The translations under genes were made by a program, and so were the position numbers. Below the pieces are notes generated by a model. That model worked only from the letters and a program-made list of their open reading frames with translations, did no database searches and was not told where the DNA came from. This document shows positions 42,034 through 51,311 of a stretch of 64,000 nt of DNA, in pieces (positions within the stretch are counted from its first letter, which is position 1; every line of letters starts with the position of its first letter). The DNA comes from Alcanivoracaceae bacterium (GTDB lineage Bacteria > Pseudomonadota > Gammaproteobacteria > Pseudomonadales > Alcanivoracaceae), in assembly GCA_029210325.1 (NCBI GenBank), contig JARGPU010000004.1, forward strand, positions 1 through 64,000, in the 5' to 3' direction.

Positions 42034-42843
42034 ATGTACCGAAAGATCCGCACTACATGTTTGCTGGCAGGCATGCTGCTGGCCTCGTGTCTGGGTTGGG
42101 CAGAGCAGCCTGACATCGCTGATGGCCCAGAATCGGAATGGAAGTTGGTCACCGATAAACATGGAGTGCAGGTCTATTGGTTAAACCGTGAGGAGTCACG
42201 CCTTAAAACCTTTCGCGGGGTGACCAGAATCACCGAGACAGACGAGTATTCCATCGCAGCCATATTTGATGACTATGAGGCATTTCCTCGCTGGCTACAT
42301 TTCTCGGATCGGGTCGTCGAGGTTGGTCGGGACAGTCCGGTACATCGTTATATGCGCATTACCACTCATCTGCCGTGGCCGCTGAAGAATCGAGATGCAG
42401 TAGTTGAGGCCCGCATGGTGCAGGTCCTGACCGAAGACGAAGAGTCATTTACCATTCATGTAACCAATCAGCCGACCATGCTGCCTGAGGACGAAGATTA
42501 TATTCGTGTGCCGAAGATGGAGGCTGTGCTGAAACTGTCTCGTTTAGGAAACGACGAAGTAGAAGTGATGTTTCAGGTGGTTTCGGACCCCGGTGGCTAT
42601 GTGCCTGCCTGGGCGATTAACCTGCTAGCCAGAGACATTCCTTTGTTTACCCTGCAGAAGTTGGCGCGAATGATGCGCAGAGATGAATATCGGCAACAGT
42701 ATCTTGACTACGTGGAGGTTCGTGGTCCGGGGCGTCCTGCCGAACTGGCGCCAGCCCGTAGCTATATTTATGGCTATCCTCCCGCGTTACCGTTTCCGGA
42801 TGGTATTCCACTGGATCAGGTCAACCCGCCGCTACGCCCCTGA
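42034..42843 (+). CDS. START-domain lipid-binding protein
   Basis: 269 aa with signal peptide (CLLAGMLLASCLGWA). Residues ~30-235 form a START-type helix-grip domain: WKLVTDKHGVQVYWLNREESRLKTFRGVTRI near the start, then DDYEAFPRWLHFSDRVVEVGR, RYMRITTHLPWPLKNRDAVVEARM and VMFQVVSDPGGYVPAWAINLLARDIPLFTLQKL at the C-terminal helix. START domains bind a single hydrophobic lipid. The gene starts 25 bases after the RND permease, so it is probably the third gene of that operon. The lipid is unknown. Confidence 0.83.
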   Translation: MYRKIRTTCLLAGMLLASCLGWAEQPDIADGPESEWKLVTDKHGVQVYWLNREESRLKTFRGVTRITETDEYSIAAIFDDYEAFPRWLHFSDRVVEVGRDSPVHRYMRITTHLPWPLKNRDAVVEARMVQVLTEDEESFTIHVTNQPTMLPEDEDYIRVPKMEAVLKLSRLGNDEVEVMFQVVSDPGGYVPAWAINLLARDIPLFTLQKLARMMRRDEYRQQYLDYVEVRGPGRPAELAPARSYIYGYPPALPFPDGIPLDQVNPPLRP

Positions 42844-42878
42844 TCAAGCAGATTAATGGAATACGCTTCGGAGTTGTC

Positions 42879-43937
42879 ATGCAAAATGCTTTATTGGCTT
42901 ACGCTACCCCGATTTTCTTTGCACTGATATTTGCGGAAGCATGGTGGGCAAGACGTAAGGGGAAAGATTTTTTCGAGTTTTCTGACAGCTTGACATCAAT
43001 TGGCTGTGGAGTCTTCACGGTAACACTTGAGCTGTTTGCCAAAGCCTTTTTGCTCGGTCTTTTTATTGTTGTTGAGCAGCGCTTTGCTATGTGGCATTGG
43101 TCGGTGGATAGTTGGGTAACCTGGTTAGTGTTTTTTATCCTGCTGGATTTCGTGTACTACTGGGCACATCGTTGGTCTCATGAAATCAACTTTTTATGGG
43201 GTGGTCATGTTCCCCATCATCAAAGTGAACATTACAATCTGACTACTGCCCTGCGGCAGGGCGCTTGGCAAGACATAAGTCATTGGCCGTTGTACTTGAT
43301 ACTGGCGTTAGTGGGCTGTCCGGCGTCGGTATTCATAATTCTGCTTACGGTCAGTAAACTGTATCAGTTTTGGATACACACAAGGCTGATTGACAAGATA
43401 CCTTTGATCGAAGGAATTCTTAACACCCCATCTGCGCACCGGGTACATCACGGCATCAATGATCCGTATATCGACAGGAATCATGGTGGAACGCTGATGA
43501 TCTGGGATCGTATTTTTGGCACCTATGTAAAAGAAGATGAGCCAGTGGTTTTTGGTGTGCGTAAGGCGTTCCGCTCTCGCAACCCACTGACAGCCCATGT
43601 CGACTGGCTGGTAACACTGTGGCGTGATGCAGCGCTTTCATATCGTTGGCAGGATCGTTTTACCATCTGGTTTCATCGTACCGGCTGGCGACCGGAAGGC
43701 GCAAAACAGCGTGATTTTCGTCCGCCGTTCTCGCTGGAAGAGTTTCGTCTGTATGCGCCCGTGCTAGATACGGCACATAAGCGAGCCGGTTTTGTTTGGT
43801 TTATGCTGGCAATTACAGCCAATACCACCATGCTGCTGGGTTTTGGCCATATCGGCTGGGGTGCCCAGCTGCTGCTCGCGGCTCTGGTGATTCTGACACT
43901 GTGGCGCATGGCGGTAGTGTTTACTGTCCCTGAGTAG
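42879..43937 (+). CDS. sterol desaturase/fatty acid hydroxylase superfamily membrane enzyme
   Basis: 352 aa di-iron membrane enzyme. Histidine motifs of the family are visible: HRWSHE near residue 95, HVPHHQSEHYN near 115, and HRVHHGINDPYIDRNHGG near 190. Four to five hydrophobic helices surround them, with additional C-terminal helices (~315-345). It would hydroxylate or desaturate a lipid. It follows the START gene by 35 bases and is probably co-transcribed with the RND operon. Its product or substrate may be the lipid bound by the START protein, which is inference from position only. Confidence 0.85.
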   Translation: MQNALLAYATPIFFALIFAEAWWARRKGKDFFEFSDSLTSIGCGVFTVTLELFAKAFLLGLFIVVEQRFAMWHWSVDSWVTWLVFFILLDFVYYWAHRWSHEINFLWGGHVPHHQSEHYNLTTALRQGAWQDISHWPLYLILALVGCPASVFIILLTVSKLYQFWIHTRLIDKIPLIEGILNTPSAHRVHHGINDPYIDRNHGGTLMIWDRIFGTYVKEDEPVVFGVRKAFRSRNPLTAHVDWLVTLWRDAALSYRWQDRFTIWFHRTGWRPEGAKQRDFRPPFSLEEFRLYAPVLDTAHKRAGFVWFMLAITANTTMLLGFGHIGWGAQLLLAALVILTLWRMAVVFTVPE

Positions 43938-43942
43938 GGTGA

Positions 43943-46900
43943 TTACTTCTTTTCTGAACTGATGCAGGTGCTGTTGCCCTGATTGTTGATAAGGTGAACA
44001 TCGAGCTGGTTAAAGGCAATTTCCAGTCCATGCTCTTTGCAAAGTGCATCCACGCGACGGTTTAGCTCGTCTAAGCCTTTGAGTCGGTCGTCCAGTTCGC
44101 GTACATGAACCCGCATCTCGTGATCCAGAGTGCTGGCGCCAAAGGCGATAAAAAGAATCTGAGGAGCCGGGTCTGCCATAACCCGTGGGTTTTCCCTGGC
44201 TGCCTGCAGTAGAACCCGGCGGGCTTTCTCCAGATCAGAACCATATGCAAAGCCAACCTTGATTGTAATGCGAGTGACCGGGTCGGTCAGTGTCCAGTTC
44301 ACCAGTTGGTCGGTGACAAAGGTCTTGTTCGGAACAATAATTTCCTTGCGGTCAAAGTCGACAATGGTGGTGGCACGGATGCGAATTTTGCTGACAGTTC
44401 CGGACAGGTCACCAACCGTGATGGTGTCACCGATTCGAATAGGACGCTCAAACAGGATGATCAGACCAGAAACAAAATTTGCAAAAACTTCTTGCAGGCC
44501 AAAGCCAAGGCCAACACCGAGAGCGGCTATCAGCCATTGCAGCTTGCTCCATTCAAAGCCAAGTGTCCCCAGGGCGCTCACCAGCGCTACGCTGAAAACA
44601 ATATATTTCAGCAATGTGGTGATGGTGTAACTGCTGCCAGTGGCCAGGGACAATCTGGCCAACAGCATGACTTCAAGTAGCCCGGGCAGGTTGCGAATCA
44701 GCAAGGCTGCTACAAGGACGATTACCAGCGCACTGGCAAGGTCCCCCAGACTTGTGCGAGATACCAGCAAGGAATCTCCGCTCCCGCTGACACTCTCCCA
44801 TAACACCACGGTATCCATATAACCGAAGGTGCCGAGCAGGTCAGACCAGACTAGATACAGGGCTGTACCAAACAGCGCCAGTAGTCCTATGCGGATCAGG
44901 CGTAGCGATTGCTGGTTGATTTCTTCCACCGCAAGCTCTGATTGCTCAATAGCTTCACTGCCCTCGCTTCCCTCCTCACGTTCCCGAGCTTCCAGTCGTG
45001 CGTTACGTTTTGCCAATGCGCGACTAAATGCCAGTCGGCGCGCAGCGACGGACAAGCCTCGCACTGCAACGGCTTGCAGTAGCAGCCACAAGAGCATCAG
45101 GTAAAAGCTGTCCAATAGGCGGCCGGCCACTTTTACCGAGGTGTAGTAATAGCCTGCTGTAGCCAGTGCCAGCAACGCCAGTGGCAGCGTGGCGAATGTA
45201 TAAGCGATAACTTGCTGAAGTAGCTGGCCTCGCTGAGCAAATGGCCAGGCCATGGCCAGGCGATGTAGCAGGAAGGTCAAACAAAGCATGGCAGTACTGA
45301 ATATCTGGAGGCCTATGCGATCCTCCGCCAGCTTCTCTGGCCACTGTTCACCTATGGTAGTGGCTGGCAATAACAGCAGGATTACCATGCCGATGGCGAG
45401 AACCCTGCGGCGTAGCAATGCCACGTTATCAGCAGGCCAGTGGAAGTGACGCACACCGATGCCATCTTTGGCCAATATCCGGAAGCACCAGGAAAATACT
45501 AACCAGACAACTGCAATACGCAGCGCCGTGAGACTGGCGATCTGCTGATAGTTGCCCTGATCCTGATTGAAGGTCAGCGCCAGGCCGATGAGCAATAAGG
45601 GGACAGGCAAGTCGAGTAACAAGCTGTATAGCAATGCCAGCGGGGTGTGGTGCTGCGAGTCGGTGCGTACGCGGCCAATTTCGCTGTTAAGTTGTAATAG
45701 CGCGGCCTTGATGTTGCTGCGCCTCGCTATCAGCAGCAGAGCGATCAGGCCAAGAGGCGTGATTAACCAAAAATTTGCGCTTAGTGTGCTGAATAGCTCC
45801 TGAACGATAGACACTACTGGCAAACCAGTGCCCTGTTTGAGCAGTGCCATGGGTAGGGAGCGAAGCCAGTCCATGTCCAAGGCATGATTGCTTGGCATCC
45901 AGAAGCTCTGTTCGCTAACCGTATTACGCAAGCTACGATGAGCTGCTTCAAGTTGCTGCTGATTAAGGTGAATGCTGATTGAGAGATTTAACTGCCGGCT
46001 GATTTCGTCGTCTAGCTGGCCTAACAGATCTGCACGGATAGCGCTGATACTGCTAAGGCCAGCAAGAACCTCTTCGCTTACCGGCTCCTGTGTATCGGCC
46101 AGAAGATTGGCAATATAGCCATCCGTGTCACGTAGTGCTTGTCGCTGCTCATGAATGTTGAATTGGCGCAGGCGCAAATCTGCAATTTTTTGTTCCAGGC
46201 CTTGTACAAATACCACCCGTTGCATGGATGACTGCTGAGCATAAACGATCCTTGAAAGCAGCATGCTGCCCTTCAACATTTCTATTTGTTCATTCAGGCT
46301 GCGCAGTGCCTGACGGGTGCGATCCAGAGTATTTTCAATGCGCACATTATCGCGGATTAGGGCATTGGTGGACTCGGTCATGGCTAATAGCTCATCGGCC
46401 AGATCGCTATTTTCTTGCATTGCCTGATCTAGCACCGGCGAGTTGCTGAAATGCTCTGGTAGCTGGTCCAAAGCATCTTCAATCAGTTGCTCGGTGCGGA
46501 TTCGCCGTTTGTGGTTTATTTGTTCCTGAAGAAGATTCAGTTGCAGCTCGGCGTCAGCAATTTCTTCGTTGAGTAGTTGTTGACGGGATTCCGCCAACAG
46601 GCGCAATGAGTCAGTGCTCCACAGTTCACGGCGACTTAATTCCATGCGGCTGTTGACTGCCTCCAGCTCCAGCTGAAGCGCGGCAGTCTGTGCTTCAGAC
46701 ACGGCGTTATCACGACTACTATTAGCGGCGATTTGCTGACGTAAAACTTCACTACGATTCAGGTCCCGGGCAAGAATTGTCTGGGCCCTCTCCGGGAGAG
46801 TCTGAAAGTTGACCAACTCACTGGACACACTGGCTAAACTCTCCTGCTGGACTTCCAATTCGCTCAGCGTGTCGTTGAGCTGGCGGATTAGCTCTCGAAT

Positions 46901-47227
46901 TTCAAGGCTGGCGAGATGTTGTTGAAGTGTGGCCGCATCCGCCGGTCGTCGATTGTTTAGTGCCTGGTCGATACGGATGCGCTCGCTGCGAGCCTGGCTG
47001 ATACGCTTTTCAAGTGTTTCCAGGCGCTGTTCGATGCGAATTTTTTCATTTGCAAAGCCAAGCGCGGATTCCAGTGCTTTTTTATCTTGAGTCTGAGCTT
47101 GGGTCAGTGTCTCCCGTGTGGTCAGCTCGCTGAGCTGCTTTTCAAGTGTCTTGATGTCCGGCGTGTTGGCCAGTGCCAAGGAGGGCAGTAAGAGCAGCAG
47201 GACAACGAGGTGCGTGAGCAGTGGCAT
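43943..47227 (-). CDS. MscK-like mechanosensitive channel
   Basis: 1094 aa large MscS-family channel. There is a signal peptide, then ~430 residues of periplasmic coiled coil (QTQDKKALESALGFANEKIRIEQRLE and many similar), about eleven transmembrane helices, and the pore module LGVGLGFGLQEVFANFVSGLIILFERPIRIGDTITV (TM3 and beta domain). The C-terminal cytosolic cage ends in HVRELDDRLKGLDELNRRVDALCKEHGLEIAF. This is the size and order of KefA/MscK. The start is the ATG before PLLTHLVV. It converges with the hydroxylase gene and lies 44 bases after the SPOUT methyltransferase gene. Confidence 0.9.
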   Translation of the reverse strand: MPLLTHLVVLLLLLPSLALANTPDIKTLEKQLSELTTRETLTQAQTQDKKALESALGFANEKIRIEQRLETLEKRISQARSERIRIDQALNNRRPADAATLQQHLASLEIRELIRQLNDTLSELEVQQESLASVSSELVNFQTLPERAQTILARDLNRSEVLRQQIAANSSRDNAVSEAQTAALQLELEAVNSRMELSRRELWSTDSLRLLAESRQQLLNEEIADAELQLNLLQEQINHKRRIRTEQLIEDALDQLPEHFSNSPVLDQAMQENSDLADELLAMTESTNALIRDNVRIENTLDRTRQALRSLNEQIEMLKGSMLLSRIVYAQQSSMQRVVFVQGLEQKIADLRLRQFNIHEQRQALRDTDGYIANLLADTQEPVSEEVLAGLSSISAIRADLLGQLDDEISRQLNLSISIHLNQQQLEAAHRSLRNTVSEQSFWMPSNHALDMDWLRSLPMALLKQGTGLPVVSIVQELFSTLSANFWLITPLGLIALLLIARRSNIKAALLQLNSEIGRVRTDSQHHTPLALLYSLLLDLPVPLLLIGLALTFNQDQGNYQQIASLTALRIAVVWLVFSWCFRILAKDGIGVRHFHWPADNVALLRRRVLAIGMVILLLLPATTIGEQWPEKLAEDRIGLQIFSTAMLCLTFLLHRLAMAWPFAQRGQLLQQVIAYTFATLPLALLALATAGYYYTSVKVAGRLLDSFYLMLLWLLLQAVAVRGLSVAARRLAFSRALAKRNARLEAREREEGSEGSEAIEQSELAVEEINQQSLRLIRIGLLALFGTALYLVWSDLLGTFGYMDTVVLWESVSGSGDSLLVSRTSLGDLASALVIVLVAALLIRNLPGLLEVMLLARLSLATGSSYTITTLLKYIVFSVALVSALGTLGFEWSKLQWLIAALGVGLGFGLQEVFANFVSGLIILFERPIRIGDTITVGDLSGTVSKIRIRATTIVDFDRKEIIVPNKTFVTDQLVNWTLTDPVTRITIKVGFAYGSDLEKARRVLLQAARENPRVMADPAPQILFIAFGASTLDHEMRVHVRELDDRLKGLDELNRRVDALCKEHGLEIAFNQLDVHLINNQGNSTCISSEKK

Positions 47228-47271
47228 CAGCGGATTCCATTGAATTGACTGCCTTGCAGTGTAGCGGAGAG

Positions 47272-47931
47272 TCACAGCCGCTTCAGCAGGGTCATCAGCA
47301 TGCCCAGATCACGCTCATCGAAACGAGCCAGTGCCTCATTAGCCCAGCGATGCAGGTTTTCCTCAGAGCTGACGCCGAGCCGGGCGAGGGTATGGTTCAT
47401 GGTTTCACGGATATGTGGCAGGGCGTTGCCGGGGCTGCTCGTTACCGGGGTGGGGTGACGCAGGGCGGACAGCTCCCAAGCATAGAGCATCACTGCCTGG
47501 GCCAGGTTAAGAGACGGTTGTGGAACGGCGATTGGTATGGACGTGGCGCTATCGCACAGTGCCAGCTCGGCGCCGGTCAGGCCGCTTGATTCACGGCCGA
47601 AAACCATTGCCACGCGGGTGACACTGGTCCCTTTGCCGGCAATAGCCTTACGGCATTCGCCGGGTGTCAGATAGTCATCGTGGTCGAGGCGGCGTCGGGC
47701 AGTGCTGGCAATGCTGAAATCAACGTCTGTCAGCGCCTCGGCGAGGGTTGGGTAATGCTGCGCCTGATCCAGCAACTCGACGCTTTCATGAGCCACCCAG
47801 CGCGCCTCGCGGCGCAGATCACAGGAGTTGACCAGACGAAGTTTGGAGAACCCCATTGTCTTAAGTGCCCGGGCAGCAGCGCCTACATTTTCCGGCCGGG
47901 CAGGTTCCACCAGCACAAAAACCAGTTCCAT
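47272..47931 (-). CDS. tRNA/rRNA methyltransferase, LasT/TrmJ-like SPOUT
   Basis: 219 aa. Typical of E. coli LasT (YjtD): VEPARPENVGAAARALKTMGFSKLRLVNS, ASTARRRLDHDDYLTP, then the SPOUT knot VFGRESSGLTGAELALCDSATSIPI and PSLNLAQAVMLYAWEL. TrmJ has a similar core but a different C-terminus, so the exact RNA target is left open. The gene begins 13 bases after the SelD fusion stop, so the two are probably in one transcript with mscK. Confidence 0.85.
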   Translation of the reverse strand: MELVFVLVEPARPENVGAAARALKTMGFSKLRLVNSCDLRREARWVAHESVELLDQAQHYPTLAEALTDVDFSIASTARRRLDHDDYLTPGECRKAIAGKGTSVTRVAMVFGRESSGLTGAELALCDSATSIPIAVPQPSLNLAQAVMLYAWELSALRHPTPVTSSPGNALPHIRETMNHTLARLGVSSEENLHRWANEALARFDERDLGMLMTLLKRL

Positions 47932-47944
47932 TAGTACGGCTCCA

Positions 47945-50122
47945 TTAGCGCAGTTCTAGCCGTGCGGGGCCAGCTTCCACAATGGTGCCGATAAGCGTTG
48001 CTGGTAGCCCCTCCGCGTGCAACCGCATTAGGCAGGCATCGGCCTGGTCAGCGGGCACGGCAGCAAGCAGGCCTCCGCTGGTCTGTGGGTCTGTTAATAG
48101 GGTCAGCACAGGGTGACTCAGTAAGCGGGGTTGTATGTTGCATTCGGTAAGGGCGCTATCGTTGGCGTGTTTGAGTGTGCTGCTGATGCCCTGTTCGGCG
48201 AGACTGAGAGCGCCGCCTAGCAGCGGCACCGCTTCACATTCCAGTACTGCGCTGCAGGACGAGGCTCGGCAAATTTCCTGCAGGTGGCCAAGCAGGCCAA
48301 ATCCGGTGATATCAGTGCAGCTGCTCACACCATAGTTGGCAAAGATCCGGGCAGCACTGGCGTTACTGACCAGCATGCTCGCCAAGGTATCATCAAGCAC
48401 GGCAGCGCGACTTCGCAGCTGCATCATGGCGGCGAGGACAATGCCCGTTCCAACAGGCTTGGTGAGAATAAGTTTGTCCCCGGGTTTGGCTCCGCCTTTA
48501 TGAAAAAGGCTTTCCTCCCGCGCACTGCCGTTCACTGCAAAGCCAGCAGCCAACTGTGTCCCTTCCAGGGTGTGCCCGCCAAGCAGCGCGCAGCCGGCAA
48601 GGTTTAATTGCTCCACGGCGGCATACATCAGCCGCTTCAGGTCGCGACCTTGAAGTACCTGATGATTGACGGGCAGGGTGACAGTTGCCAGCGCCGAATG
48701 TGGCGTGGCATTCATGGCATAAATGTCGCTCAGGCTGTGCAGCACCGAGATGCGAGCAAACAGGGCTGGCTCATCAACAAAGGCGGGGAAGAAATCCTGA
48801 CTCTGGACCAGCACTTGTCCGACGGGCCAGCGGATCACGCTTGCATCTTCGCGCGCTTCAATGCCGGCAATAATGCTGTCGTGGTTGATTGGCTGCAGGC
48901 CGCTTAATGCCTGTTGCAATGCATCGCTGCCTACTTTGGCGCCACAACCGGCACAGCGTGGTATCTCGTCCTGAGGTGGTGGTGCCGGCATGCGCATGTC
49001 TGGCAGCTGTTCAAATTGCTGCATAAAGCGCCGGTCGATACGATCTTTCCAGCGCCATACCCAAGGGCCCTGTATGGTGAACATGCCGCGACTGCCAGCG
49101 GCATCACGATTGCCTGCGGCCAGCAGTGACAGGAAGTGTTTCTGAGGTTTCCATTGCGTCAAAGGCTGGCCGTCAACAGCACGGCGCAGGTTCTTCACCA
49201 GCGTTGGGGCCTGACGCACTGCGTAAACGCCGGCACGGGGCAGGGGCTGATTATCAATCATGGCGCAATCGCCGGTGGCAAATATGTTGGCCTGATTTAT
49301 CGCCTGCAGGCTCTGATTAATGCGGACAAAATTCTTCCCGGTAAGGGCAAGGCCAGAGTCGGCCAGCCATTGTGCACCGATTGCTCCCGTGCACCAGAAC
49401 AGCAAATCGAAGGGTTGCTCTCCTGCTGCATGGAGTATGCCGTCGTCTACCTGAGTGACGCGGGTGTTTTCGCGCACGTCGATGCCAGCAGTGGTTAGCC
49501 GACGTTGCATCGCTTGACGCAGTTTTTCCGGATAACCACGCAGCAACTGGGAGCCACACAACAAGGTGATCTGTTTGCTTAGTCCGCGACGGGTCAGTGC
49601 CATGCCAATGGCCAGAGCCATCTCCGTACCGCCGGCGCCACCACCGACTACTGAGATACGCACCGGACGATCCTGTGCCGGCCAGTGATCCAGAGTTTCC
49701 TGCCAGCGCTGACGCAGACCTGCCACCGGCTTCACCGGCACCGCGTACTGGCGCGCGCCAGGCACCTCGTCCAAGGCTGGCGTGCTGCCGATATCCAGAC
49801 TGAGCCAGTCATAGTCCAGAGTTGAGTCGTCATCCAGGGTTAGCTGGTTTATGGCGGTGTCCAGTGCCACCACGCGGGCTCGGATAAAACGCACCCCCGC
49901 CCACTGGCATAGCCGGGGCAAGTCCACATGGCAGTCTTCGACCTGATAATGGCCGGCAATTAGCCCCGGCAGCATGCCCGAGTAGGGTGACAGGGAGTCC
50001 GGCGATATCAGGGTCAGGCGGGTACTCGGCAGAGGGTTCATTGCCAGCATACGCAGGGCGAGGGCATGGCTATGCCCCCCTCCGACCAGTACCAGATCCT
50101 GTTTGGCGGCAATTGACTGCAC
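47945..50122 (-). CDS. selD: pyridine nucleotide-disulfide oxidoreductase fused to selenide, water dikinase (SelD)
   Basis: 725 aa two-domain fusion. Residues ~10-365 are an FAD-dependent NADH dehydrogenase-like domain: LVLVGGGHSHALALRML, VVGGGAGGTEMALAI and NIFATGDCAMI give the two nucleotide sites. Residues ~385-725 are SelD: CAGCGAKVG holds the catalytic Cys393 and a Lys; DFFPAFVDEPALFARISVLHSLSDIYAMNATP and DITGFGLLGHLQEI match the ATP site. SelD makes selenophosphate for tRNA-Sec or 2-selenouridine. No selA, selB or mnmH is in the window. The GTG start at 50122 has GGGAG six bases upstream; a TTG six codons earlier also exists. Confidence 0.9.
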   Translation of the reverse strand: MQSIAAKQDLVLVGGGHSHALALRMLAMNPLPSTRLTLISPDSLSPYSGMLPGLIAGHYQVEDCHVDLPRLCQWAGVRFIRARVVALDTAINQLTLDDDSTLDYDWLSLDIGSTPALDEVPGARQYAVPVKPVAGLRQRWQETLDHWPAQDRPVRISVVGGGAGGTEMALAIGMALTRRGLSKQITLLCGSQLLRGYPEKLRQAMQRRLTTAGIDVRENTRVTQVDDGILHAAGEQPFDLLFWCTGAIGAQWLADSGLALTGKNFVRINQSLQAINQANIFATGDCAMIDNQPLPRAGVYAVRQAPTLVKNLRRAVDGQPLTQWKPQKHFLSLLAAGNRDAAGSRGMFTIQGPWVWRWKDRIDRRFMQQFEQLPDMRMPAPPPQDEIPRCAGCGAKVGSDALQQALSGLQPINHDSIIAGIEAREDASVIRWPVGQVLVQSQDFFPAFVDEPALFARISVLHSLSDIYAMNATPHSALATVTLPVNHQVLQGRDLKRLMYAAVEQLNLAGCALLGGHTLEGTQLAAGFAVNGSAREESLFHKGGAKPGDKLILTKPVGTGIVLAAMMQLRSRAAVLDDTLASMLVSNASAARIFANYGVSSCTDITGFGLLGHLQEICRASSCSAVLECEAVPLLGGALSLAEQGISSTLKHANDSALTECNIQPRLLSHPVLTLLTDPQTSGGLLAAVPADQADACLMRLHAEGLPATLIGTIVEAGPARLELR

Positions 50123-50245
50123 GGCGGCTCCCTGAAGCAAAGGCCCATGATAACAGTGCCCAATGTAAATTGTTTGCCCTCAGGGGTACCTCTTCAGCCG
50201 CCGCAGCGTTACAGTGCGGGCGTTCTGCCACCACGGAGTAGATCC

Positions 50246-51301
50246 ATGCAATGGATGATTTATGGCGCCAACGGCTATACCGGTGAACTGATTGCCCGGG
50301 AAGCAGTGCGTCTTGGGATGCAGCCGATTCTTGCCGGTCGCAGCCGCGATAAGCTTCAACCACTGGCTTCCGAGCTTGATCTGGAAACCCGGGCATTCAG
50401 CCTCAATGACAAGGGTGCAATGCAGGTAGCGCTGCATGGCGTCAAACTAGTGCTGCACTGCGCCGGCCCATTCTCTGCCACCAGCGCGCCAATGATTGAA
50501 GGCTGCCTGGAGGCCGGAGCGCATTATCTGGATATCACCGGTGAAGCGCCGGTGTTTGAACATACTCATGCCGCAGAGCAGGCAAGCCGTGCCAAGGAAA
50601 AAGGCGTGGTGTTGTGCTCTGGTGTCGGCTTTGATGTGATTCCCACCGATTGTGTGGCGCTGAAATTGAAACAGTTGCTGCCTGACGCGACTCATCTGTC
50701 ACTTGGCTTTGATACCAGCTCTGGTCTGTCGCCAGGCACTAGTAAGACTGCCATTGAAGGCCTTGGCCTTGGCAATCTGGAGCGCATCGATGGCAAGCTG
50801 GTGCATACAGCCATGGGCAAAAAGCATCGGGAAATCGACTTCGGTCGCGGCAAACGCTACGCCATGGCCATTCCATGGGGCGATGTGTCCACTGCCTACT
50901 ACACCACCGGTATTCCGAATATCACCACCTGGTTCCCGATGCCCAAGTCCATGGTCATTGGAGCGCAGATGATGAATTTGGTGCGACCGCTGATGGGCGC
51001 CAGTTGGGTGCAGGCTTTGCTGAAAAATCTGGCGGGCAAGTACGTCAAAGGCCCGGATGAAAAAGCACGCGAAAAACTGCCTACCTATGTTTGGGGTGAG
51101 GCGCGCAATGCTGCCGGGGATGTGAAAACCGTGCGTATCAAGACCGCTAATGGCTACAAGCTGACAGTGGATGGTGCGCTGGTAATTGCAGTCTGGCTGA
51201 TGAATAACGAGCAAAGCGGTGGTAGCTACACGCCCGCCATGCTGCTCGGTGCTGAGCTGGTCGAGAAGCTGCCAGAGTCGGATAAGTTCCAGGTCGATTG
51301 A
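50246..51301 (+). CDS. saccharopine dehydrogenase/trans-acting enoyl reductase family protein
   Basis: 351 aa. Begins MQWMIYGANGYTGELIAREAVRLGMQPILAGRS, the Rossmann NADP-binding motif of the saccharopine-dehydrogenase-like family; CAGPFSATSAPMIEGCLEAGAHYLDITGE is the conserved second segment. The rest, with a Gly/Ser-rich middle, resembles the trans-acting enoyl reductases of mycobacterial lipid synthesis more than true saccharopine dehydrogenases, but no partner is present. Start chosen from ACGGAG eight bases upstream; it is divergent from selD. Confidence 0.82.
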   Translation: MQWMIYGANGYTGELIAREAVRLGMQPILAGRSRDKLQPLASELDLETRAFSLNDKGAMQVALHGVKLVLHCAGPFSATSAPMIEGCLEAGAHYLDITGEAPVFEHTHAAEQASRAKEKGVVLCSGVGFDVIPTDCVALKLKQLLPDATHLSLGFDTSSGLSPGTSKTAIEGLGLGNLERIDGKLVHTAMGKKHREIDFGRGKRYAMAIPWGDVSTAYYTTGIPNITTWFPMPKSMVIGAQMMNLVRPLMGASWVQALLKNLAGKYVKGPDEKAREKLPTYVWGEARNAAGDVKTVRIKTANGYKLTVDGALVIAVWLMNNEQSGGSYTPAMLLGAELVEKLPESDKFQVD

Positions 51302-51311
51302 CCTCTAGGCG

